A stretch of 64,000 nt of DNA, taken from positions 434,001 to 498,000 of the forward strand of contig NZ_JACCCJ010000002.1 in NCBI RefSeq assembly GCF_013410105.1, in the 5' to 3' direction. The notes beneath the pieces are model-generated. The model did not search any database, had not been told where the DNA came from, and saw nothing but the letters and a program-made list of their open reading frames with translations. Origin of the DNA: Sphingopyxis sp. JAI108 (GTDB lineage Bacteria > Pseudomonadota > Alphaproteobacteria > Sphingomonadales > Sphingomonadaceae). The position numbers and the translations under genes are program-made. Below, one piece after another: positions 45,839 through 53,600 of the stretch (positions are counted from its first letter, which is position 1; every line of letters starts with the position of its first letter).

Positions 45839-46830
45839 CCTTGCCGGCCGATCATCCCGCCGTCGCGGCACCGCGCGTCGGTGTGCTGCTCGTCAATCTC
45901 GGGACGCCCGACGCGCCCGACGCGCGCTCGGTTCGGCGCTATCTCGGCCAATTCCTGTCGGATCGCCGCGTCGTCGAGATCCCGCAAATCCTGTGGCAGC
46001 CGATCCTGCGCGGCATCATCCTTACCACCCGGCCGAAAAAATCGGCGCACGCCTATGCCCAGGTGTGGACCGACGAGGGATCGCCGCTCGCCGCGATCAC
46101 GCGCGCGCAGAGCGCGGCCATGCAGCGCGCCTTGGGCGACGCTGCGGCGGTGGCTTATGCGATGCGTTATGGTCAGCCGGCGATCGGCCCGGCGATCGAT
46201 ACGCTGGTCGCAGCGGGATGCCGCCGGATATTGGTGGCGCCGCTCTATCCGCAATATTGCGCCGCCACGACCGCGACCGTGGTCGATGCGGTGGGCGATC
46301 ATCTCAAGACGCTGCGCTGGCAGCCCGCGCTGCGCTTCCTGCCGCCCTATCACGACGATCCCGCCTATCTGAAGGCGCTCAAGGCGTCGGTCGTGTCGGG
46401 GCTGGCTGCGCTTGATTTCGTGCCGGATGTGCTTCTTGCGAGCTTCCACGGCATGCCCGAGCGCACATTGCAGCTGGGCGATCCCTATCATTGCCAGTGC
46501 CGCAAGACCGCGCGCATGCTTTCGGACATGCTCGGGCGCCCGGTCGAGGTCGCCTTCCAGTCGCGATTCGGGCGCGCCAAATGGCTCGAACCGGCAACCG
46601 ACAGCCAGCTCGAAGCCTTTGGAAAGGCCGGCAAGAGCGTTGCCGTCTTCGCGCCGGGCTTCGCCGCCGACTGCCTCGAAACGCTCGAAGAACTCGCGAT
46701 TCGCGGCAAACAGCAATTCGCCGACGCGGGGGGCGGGCATTTCGCCTATCTGCCCTGCCTCAACGCCGAAGCGCCCGGCGTGGCGATGATCGAGGCGCTG
46801 GTACGGCGCGAACTCGCGGGGTGGCTCTGA
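45835..46830 (+). CDS. hemH: Ferrochelatase
   Basis: Inserts Fe2+ into protoporphyrin IX in the last step of heme synthesis. The GTG start forms a GTGA overlap with the preceding gene. The 331 residues carry GVLLVNLGTPD, PLYPQY, metal-site His205 in ASFHGMPER, and the later PCLNAEAPGV. C-x-C residues in the HCQC segment (about 214-217) and Cys at the C-terminus could ligate an Fe-S centre seen in some bacterial enzymes. Confidence 0.95.
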   Translation: MTLPADHPAVAAPRVGVLLVNLGTPDAPDARSVRRYLGQFLSDRRVVEIPQILWQPILRGIILTTRPKKSAHAYAQVWTDEGSPLAAITRAQSAAMQRALGDAAAVAYAMRYGQPAIGPAIDTLVAAGCRRILVAPLYPQYCAATTATVVDAVGDHLKTLRWQPALRFLPPYHDDPAYLKALKASVVSGLAALDFVPDVLLASFHGMPERTLQLGDPYHCQCRKTARMLSDMLGRPVEVAFQSRFGRAKWLEPATDSQLEAFGKAGKSVAVFAPGFAADCLETLEELAIRGKQQFADAGGGHFAYLPCLNAEAPGVAMIEALVRRELAGWL

Positions 46831-46937
46831 CTTTCCCGCATTTGCGGCGCTGCTTACCAACTGTTTAGGACCATGCGCTAACTTGATCCGGCGTGGCGCC
46901 AAAAGGGCGCAACCCCCGCGGCATATGGAGACGGTCG

Positions 46938-48524
46938 ATGGACGAGATTCTGACGGCGGCATTGACGCTGGCGGGACTCACGCTGGTATTTGCCGGGATC
47001 GCCTATGCCGTCTGGCGATCGCGGCATCCGCGAGCAGCCACGGCGGCGCCCGGTCCCGCGCCCGCGGTGCGCGAATATCGCCTGCCGAAACTGTCGCGCC
47101 GGGTGAAGGACGAACCCGACGACGTAGAAATTTCCCCGTCGCGGCTGGCGCGGATCAGCCGCAAGGCGCCGCCCGACATGCCCGCCGAGGGCGAATATGA
47201 CACCGTGCCCGACGCCGTTTCGCCGGCTGAATCCCGCGAACCCATCGGCGCCGATCTTCCGGCCGCGCCGCCCGTCGCCGTCGAAACGGCGCTCGAAACG
47301 ATCGCGTCCGACGTCGAGGAAAAGGCGCATCGGACAGAGAGGGCCCATGATGCCGAAGCCATCGCGCTTCGTCTCCTTCCCCAGATTCCCCCGCGCGATG
47401 CGATTTCGACCAACAGCTGGCTCGGCGGCCGCCCGCGTCTCGGCGTGGGCATGGAATGGCCCAAAATCGACGGCCAGCCGGCGGACTTTTTGGCGCAGGT
47501 CGATTGCGCCGCCCTGCCGCCCGAGCTGTGGGGCGGGCTGGGGCCGCGCGAGGGCGCGCTCGCCTTCTTCATCCATCGCCGCAAGCCCGAAGTGCGCGTC
47601 CTCCATCTTCGCGACACCGGCATTCCGTCCCAGCCCCCTTTCACACTCAACGATGCCGAAGGCTGGTTCGGCCCGCATGGCGGACTCGACCTCGGCGATC
47701 TCGCCTCCTTCGCGGTCCGCGCCTTTCCCGAATGGCCGGTCGATCTCGTCGCCGTTCGCGCGGGCGATGCCGATCCGCGCGGCGCCGCCGATGCCGATGC
47801 GATGGCCGGCGAAGGCCATGCCCGCAGCTATGACATTGCCGATCCCGCTTTCCACCCGTTCGACTGGGGCAGCATGACCGCGATGGTCGCGCTCCTCGAA
47901 ATGCGGCTAAGCCAGCTCGAAAATGACGCGGGGACAGGCGCCAGCGACGATGGCGCTCCGGATTCCTGTGCCGCGCTCAACCGCGAAGCCTGCGAACGCG
48001 CGCGCGAAATCATCGCGATCGTCCACGACAGCGCGGCGCGCGACCCCTTTTCGCCGGGCGACGCGACCGCCGTGATGGCGGCGCTTCACGCCATCCGCTG
48101 GGCCAGGACGATTCGCACGATCGACCCCGAAAGCGGCGAGGAGCGTGCGGAGACGATCACGCTGCCGCTGACGACGCATCGCCCCGACGCCGATCTGTGG
48201 GTCCACGACTATCAGACGATCCTGTTCGACCGCGCCAAACATGCCTGGTGCGCCAACCCCGACAATCTGTCGGGGCCGGCGCGCGCCTTTTTCGAGCCCT
48301 GGTGGCGCGAGATGGCGGTGCGCGAGATCGCGGCGATGGGCGGCGAACCGCACCGTCCCCGTCGCGATGATGACGAAGACCGCGAGGCGGTCCTGCTCGA
48401 CCTGCCGAGCAGCGGGCTGATGAGCCGGAAATTCGGCGACGGCGACAATCTGGTGGTGACGATCGACCGGGGCGACCTAGCGATCGGGGATTTTTCGAAG
48501 GTGCGGGCCCGGCTCGACAGCTAG
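46938..48524 (+). CDS. DUF1963 domain protein with an N-terminal membrane helix
   Basis: A 528-residue protein of unknown function. GGAG lies eight bases before the ATG. A transmembrane helix (ILTAALTLAGLTLVFAGIAYAVW) is followed by a basic stop-transfer, a disordered Pro/Ala/Glu-rich linker (about 35-140) and a DUF1963 domain containing NSWLGGRPRLGVGMEWP, FLAQVDCAALP and LAFFIHRR. DUF1963 proteins are often described as metal- or cell-wall-related, without clear evidence. It lies 107 bases after hemH. Confidence 0.82.
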   Translation: MDEILTAALTLAGLTLVFAGIAYAVWRSRHPRAATAAPGPAPAVREYRLPKLSRRVKDEPDDVEISPSRLARISRKAPPDMPAEGEYDTVPDAVSPAESREPIGADLPAAPPVAVETALETIASDVEEKAHRTERAHDAEAIALRLLPQIPPRDAISTNSWLGGRPRLGVGMEWPKIDGQPADFLAQVDCAALPPELWGGLGPREGALAFFIHRRKPEVRVLHLRDTGIPSQPPFTLNDAEGWFGPHGGLDLGDLASFAVRAFPEWPVDLVAVRAGDADPRGAADADAMAGEGHARSYDIADPAFHPFDWGSMTAMVALLEMRLSQLENDAGTGASDDGAPDSCAALNREACERAREIIAIVHDSAARDPFSPGDATAVMAALHAIRWARTIRTIDPESGEERAETITLPLTTHRPDADLWVHDYQTILFDRAKHAWCANPDNLSGPARAFFEPWWREMAVREIAAMGGEPHRPRRDDDEDREAVLLDLPSSGLMSRKFGDGDNLVVTIDRGDLAIGDFSKVRARLDS

Positions 48525-48577
48525 GTCCTTACCCTGGGGCTCCGACCCTTCGCCCAGCTTCCCGAATAGCTTTGCGA

Positions 48578-48593
48578 TTGACGTTCCGGTCAA
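48578..48593. promoter_or_regulatory. Inverted repeat upstream of phaB, candidate operator
   Basis: TTGAC-GTTCCG-GTCAA has perfect 5-base arms and matches 13 of 16 bases of the palindrome before the HAD hydrolase gene (15926-15941). It lies 63 bases above the phaB ATG, in the only gap before that gene. A shared regulator is inferred. Confidence 0.55.
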
Positions 48594-48655
48594 CTTGCGG
48601 CGCTTCGCCCCGCAGCCTAATCATGAAGCGATAACTCTGTGGGAGAGCTGGATTT

Positions 48656-49378
48656 ATGACACGTATAGCAATCGTCACCGGGGGCAGCCGCGGCATCGGT
48701 GAAGCGATTTCGCTCAAGCTGAAGGAACAGGGCGTCACGGTCGTCGCCAACTATGCCGGCAACGATGAAAAGGCGCGCGAATTCACCGACCGGACCGGCA
48801 TCGCCGCGCTGAAATGGGACGTCGGCGACCATCAGGCGTGCCTCGACAATTGCGCCCGCATCGCTGAAGAATTCGGACCCGTTGACATCGTCGTCAACAA
48901 CGCCGGCATCACCCGCGACGGCACGCTCGCACGGATGAGCTATGACGATTGGGACGATGTCATGCGCGTCAACCTCGGCGGCTGTTTCAACATGGCGAAG
49001 GCGACCTTTGGCGGCATGGTCGAGCGTGGCTGGGGCCGCATCGTCAACATCGGCTCGATCAACGGGCAGGCGGGCCAGTACGGCCAGGTCAATTATGCCG
49101 CCGCCAAATCGGGCATCCACGGCTTCACCAAGGCGCTGGCGCAGGAAGGCGCGAAAAAGGGCGTGACCGTGAACGCGATCGCGCCGGGCTATATCGATAC
49201 CGACATGGTCGCCGCGGTCCCCGCCCCGGTGCTCGAAAAGATCGTCGCCAAGATTCCGGTCGGCCGCCTCGGCCAGGCCGACGAGATCGCGCGCGGCGTG
49301 GCCTTCCTGTGCAGCGAGGATGCGGGCTTCGTCACCGGATCGACGATGTCGATCAACGGCGGGCAGCATATGTATTGA
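48656..49378 (+). CDS. phaB: Acetoacetyl-CoA reductase
   Basis: An NADPH-dependent SDR (240 residues) that reduces acetoacetyl-CoA to (R)-3-hydroxybutyryl-CoA for polyhydroxybutyrate. The Rossmann motif TGGSRGIG is at residues 8-15, NNAGITRDGT follows, and catalytic Ser and Tyr-x-x-x-Lys occur in GSINGQAGQYGQVNYAAAKSG. The C-terminal INGGQHMY ending is characteristic of PhaB. phaA and phaC are not adjacent. The substrate links it to the scoAB products 37 kb away. Confidence 0.93.
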   Translation: MTRIAIVTGGSRGIGEAISLKLKEQGVTVVANYAGNDEKAREFTDRTGIAALKWDVGDHQACLDNCARIAEEFGPVDIVVNNAGITRDGTLARMSYDDWDDVMRVNLGGCFNMAKATFGGMVERGWGRIVNIGSINGQAGQYGQVNYAAAKSGIHGFTKALAQEGAKKGVTVNAIAPGYIDTDMVAAVPAPVLEKIVAKIPVGRLGQADEIARGVAFLCSEDAGFVTGSTMSINGGQHMY

Positions 49379-49402
49379 CGATGGCAGGCGCGTAACCAAG
49401 CC

Positions 49403-49512
49403 GTTCGCGCAGCGAACGACGCGGTTAGGCGCCGGTGCCGCAAAGCGGCAGCCATCGGCACGGCCAGCGGGGCGGCGATCCCAGAAGATCGCCGAACCCG
49501 CCTGACGGCGGG
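49403..49512. other. Cluster of four perfect hairpins after phaB
   Basis: Four stems follow one another: GTTCGC/GCGAAC (49403-49417), TGCCGC/GCGGCA (49436-49450), GGCGATC/GATCGCC (49474-49493) and CCCGCC/GGCGGG (49497-49512). The second is enclosed by a longer GCCG-TGCCG / CGGCAC-GGC pairing. No coding frame is evident. It may be a dispersed structured element, a transcript end or an unannotated RNA. Confidence 0.5.
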
Positions 49513-49554
49513 CGGCGGCTTTGCTGTCGCCAGCAGGGGCGCTACAATCCCGTG

Positions 49555-49800
49555 ATGAGTTCCCCCTTTCACCCCCCCGTCAAACGCTCGGTGACGATCG
49601 CGGGCCACCCGACCTCGATCAGCCTCGAGCCGATGTTCTGGGACGCGCTGGAGGCCGAAGCGGCGCGGCAGGGGCTTCCCGTCAACGCGCTGGTCGCGCG
49701 GATCGACGTCGAACGGATGGACGCCGACGACCCGCCGAACCTGACTTCGGCGATCCGGCAATGGCTGTGGCGCGGCCGGCCCGGTCAGATCGCGCCGTAG
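49555..49800 (+). CDS. Ribbon-helix-helix domain protein
   Basis: An 81-residue protein of the RHH_4 family. KRSVTIAGHPTSISLEPMFWDALEAEAARQGLP is the conserved ribbon, first helix and turn. Relatives are small DNA-binding or DNA-like-fold proteins common in alphaproteobacteria, often without a known target. The ATG follows a GCTACAATCCCGTG leader with no strong ribosome site. Its 3' end overlaps the convergent ATP-grasp gene by 16 bases. Confidence 0.83.
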   Translation: MSSPFHPPVKRSVTIAGHPTSISLEPMFWDALEAEAARQGLPVNALVARIDVERMDADDPPNLTSAIRQWLWRGRPGQIAP

Positions 49801-50642
49801 ACCGCCGATCCGAACGCCGCCCCCTTGTCGGGGGCATGGTGCAGAAACAGCGACGGCTCGATCAATTCGAGTTCCATGATGTGGAGCGCGCCCGCTGCGT
49901 CGCCGACCATGTCGACGCGCGCATAGACTGGCGCGGCGGGCGCGGCCGCCAGTGCCGCCGCCGCAAGAGCCTGCGCCCCATCATTCGCCTCCCACGGCTC
50001 CTCGCGCCCGCCGAACTGTTCCTGCACGCGGAAATCGCCCGTTGCGGGGCGCTTGACGATTGCGTGGCTGAACTTGCCAGCGAAGAAGAAGATCGAAAAT
50101 TCGCCGTGGGTCAGGATGCCCGGCATCAACGGCTGGACGAGGCGGCGCCGGCCGGCGGCATCGCCGGGGATCGGCGCGCCGGGCGCGATGCGGTGCGTCC
50201 CGTCCGCCCCGCCCGAAATCGCGGGCTTGATCACGATGTCGTCGGTCCCGAATTCCGCCGTCGCCTTGGCAAGGCTCGCATCGTCCAGCGCCGCGACCTC
50301 GACCGTCGGCACGACCGCGACGCCTTTCGCGGCGAGTTCGGCGAGATACGCCTTGTCGCTGTTCCAGCGCAGCACCGGCACCGGATTGACCACGGGCAAC
50401 CCTTCGCCTTCCAGCCGGTCGAGCAGCGCATACCAGCCCGCGACGTCGCGCTGATAGCCCCAGGCGAAGAGCGGCAGCACCAGATCAAAGCCCGCGAGGT
50501 CGCCGGGATCGGTCCACACGCGCGACTCGACGACCAGCCCGGCCGCAGTCAGCGCCGCCGCCTTGCGCGCAAAGGCAGGCTGCCATTTCTCGTCATAATC
50601 GGGCGCCGGGGTCAGGATCGCGACGCGCGGCTGAAACGGCAT
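49785..50642 (-). CDS. ATP-grasp domain protein
   Basis: A 285-residue protein of the ATP-grasp superfamily, related to RimK/glutathione-synthetase-like ligases. Features are the preATP-grasp start FQPRVAILTPAPDYDEK, WGYQRDVAGWYALL, nucleotide-binding DDIVIKPAISGGADGT (about 129-144), and the metal site MELELIEPSLFLHH. The substrate is not evident; such enzymes join a carboxylate to an amine via acyl-phosphate. It is 48 bases downstream of the glutamate dehydrogenase gene on the same strand. Confidence 0.85.
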   Translation of the reverse strand: MPFQPRVAILTPAPDYDEKWQPAFARKAAALTAAGLVVESRVWTDPGDLAGFDLVLPLFAWGYQRDVAGWYALLDRLEGEGLPVVNPVPVLRWNSDKAYLAELAAKGVAVVPTVEVAALDDASLAKATAEFGTDDIVIKPAISGGADGTHRIAPGAPIPGDAAGRRRLVQPLMPGILTHGEFSIFFFAGKFSHAIVKRPATGDFRVQEQFGGREEPWEANDGAQALAAAALAAAPAAPVYARVDMVGDAAGALHIMELELIEPSLFLHHAPDKGAAFGSAVYGAI

Positions 50643-50690
50643 TGAGGGAGCTTTCCTGAAGCCCCTCCCCTTCAGGGAAGGGTGGGTCTC

Positions 50691-53600
50691 TTATCGCGCC
50701 AGCAATCCGCGTGCCTGCCCGGCGATATGCGACAGCATCGCGCCGTTCGGGTTCGGGATCATTCGCGCGCGGTCGACGGTGCTGCGGAACTGTTCGACGC
50801 GCGGTGCATGGTCGGCGAGCCATTTGGTCACCGCGGCGTCGAGGTCGCCCTTCGGCAGCCCGCCAAGGAATGCCAGCCGCATCTGCTGGAAATCGCGCGC
50901 GAGGCTGTTGACGAGCAGCCGTTCCCACGGATCGGCGGGGCTCATATGCGCCGCCAGCGTTTGCGCCCAGTCGAGCCCCAATGCCTCGCCCAAATGGGTG
51001 AAGGCGCGTGTCACCGCGACCTCGTCGTCGCCGCGCCGCTCGGCGAGGTCGACGATGCCGATCGCGCCGTCGGTCTTGAACAGGCGGACGACCGCGGCGG
51101 TCAGCGTTTCGGGCGCGCCGGCATCGAGCAATTGCTGTGCGAGCATGTCCCACTGGCGCTTGACCGAGGGGCTGAGCAGCGCATCGACGCCCGCGGTCAG
51201 GCGGTCGACGCCCGGTTCGAGCCGCGCCACGACCGGCCCGGCCTGCGACAGCGTCTGGGTGACGCGCAGCAGGTCCGCCATCTGCGAAGCCATCGCCGAC
51301 GCTGCCTGCGCGAAAAGCGACAGGCGAACGCCCTCGTCGATCTTCGCCTCGTCCAACGCGTCCCAGATCGCCGGCATTTCGAGCAGGCGTTCGACCGCGA
51401 CGAACGCCGCGGCGATGTCGCCGAGCGCGCAGCCTTCCTCTTCGACCAGCTCGAACGGATGGACGATGCCCATGCGGTTGATGATGCGGTTCGCGATCTT
51501 GGTCGCGATGATCTCGCGGCGCAGCTGGTGGTCGGCGATCGCCTGCGCAAAGTCGCGCTGCATCTCGGCGGGGAAGGCCGCGGCGAGGTCGCTCGCCAGC
51601 GCCGGGTCGTCGGGCAGGTCGCTGTGCTCGATCGCATCCTGCAGCGCGAGCTTCGCGGTCGAGAGCAGCACCGCGAGTTCGGGGCGCGTCAGTCCGCGCC
51701 CTTCGCCTGCGCGGCGCAGCAATTCGTCGTTCGCCGCCAGCCCCTCGACCTTGCGGTCGAGCCGGCCCGCACCCTCGAACGTTTCCATGATCCGCACCAG
51801 CGACGGCACCGCGGCCGATCCGCCCTTTTCGGCAATCGACAGCGCGAGCGCCTGCAGCCGGTTGTCCTCGAGCACAAGCTCCGCGACATCGTCGGTCATC
51901 CGCACGAGCAGCGCGTCGCGGTCGTCCTGCGACAGGCGCCCTTCGGCCATCTCGCGATTGAGCGCGATCTTGATATTGACCTCATTATCCGAACAGTCGA
52001 CGCCCGCGCTATTGTCGATGAAGTCGGTGTTGATCCGTCCGCCCTTGGCCGAAAAGGCGATGCGCGCCGCCTGCGTGACGCCCAGGTTCGCGCCTTCGCC
52101 CACCGCCTTGACGCGCAGATCCTCTGCATCCACGCGCAGCGCGTCGTTCGCGGGGTCGCCGACCTCGGCATTATTCTGCCCCGCCGCCTTCACATAGGTG
52201 CCGATGCCGCCGAACCACAGCAGGTCGACCGGCGCCTTCAAAATCGCCGAGATCAGCGAGCTTGGATCGATTTCGGAGACCGAGAGGCCGAGCAACGCCT
52301 GCACTTCGGGGGAAAGCGGAATGCTCTTCTGGCTGCGCGGGAAAACGCCGCCGCCCTTCGAGATCAGCTTCTTGTCATAATCCTCCCAGCTCGAACGCGG
52401 CAGGTTGAACATCCGCTCGCGTTCCTTCCAGCTCTTCGTCGGATCGGGATCGGGGTCGAGGAAGATGTGGCGGTGATCGAACGCGGCGGTCAGCTGGATC
52501 GCCTTCGACAGCAGCATGCCGTTGCCGAACACGTCGCCCGACATGTCGCCGCAACCGACGACGCGGATCGTATCGGTCTGCACATCGACGCCCATTTCGG
52601 CGAAGTGGCGCTGGACCGACAGCCATGCGCCCTTGGCGGTGATGCCCATCGCCTTGTGGTCATAGCCTTTCGACCCGCCGCTCGCGAACGCGTCGCCGAG
52701 CCAGAAGTCGCGCTCCATCGCCAGCGCGTTGGCGACGTCGGAGAAGGTCGCAGTGCCCTTGTCAGCGGCGACGACGAAATAGGGATCGTCGCCGTCGAGA
52801 ATCGCCACGCCCTTCGGGTGCACGACCTTGCCGCCGACGAGATTGTCGGTGATCGACAGCAGCGATCGGATGAAGATGCGATAGCATTCGGTGCCTTCGG
52901 CGAACCAGGCATCGCGGTCGAGCGCCGCGTCGGGCAGCGCCTTGGGATAGAAGCCGCCCTTCGCGCCGGTCGGCACGATCACCGCATTCTTCACGCGCTG
53001 CGCTTTCATCAGCCCGAGGATTTCGGTGCGGAAGTCGTCGCGGCGGTCGGACCAGCGCAGCCCGCCGCGCGCGACCGGGCCGGCGCGCAGGTGGATGCCC
53101 TCGACGCGCGGCGAATAGATCCACACTTCGCGCCACGGCAGCGGCTTGGGAAGGCCGGGGATCAGGCTCGAATCGATCTTGAACGCCAGCGCCTCTTCGG
53201 CCGCGGGCGCGAAGGCGTTGGTGCGCAGGGTCGCGCTGACCACGGCATGGAACAGGCGCAGGATGCGGTCCTCGTCGATCGATTTGATGTCGGCGAAATC
53301 GGCGAGGATCTCGGCTTCGAGCGCTTCGGCGCGCTTCGCATCGCGCGCCTTGGGGTCGTGGAGCGCGCGGAAGCGCTCGATCAGCGCGGAGGTCAGCGCG
53401 GGCGCGTGACGCAGCGCGCTGACCACCGTGTCCATGCCATAGGCCGAACCGCCCTGACGCAGGTAACGGAACCAGGCGCGCAGCCAGACGATCGCGCCCG
53501 GGTCGGTCTGGTTGGTGAGCACCAGTTCGTTGAACGCGTCATTTTCGGCGCGGCCGTCCAGCACCGCGGCGATCGCGCCTTCGAGCACCTCGGCGTAGGG

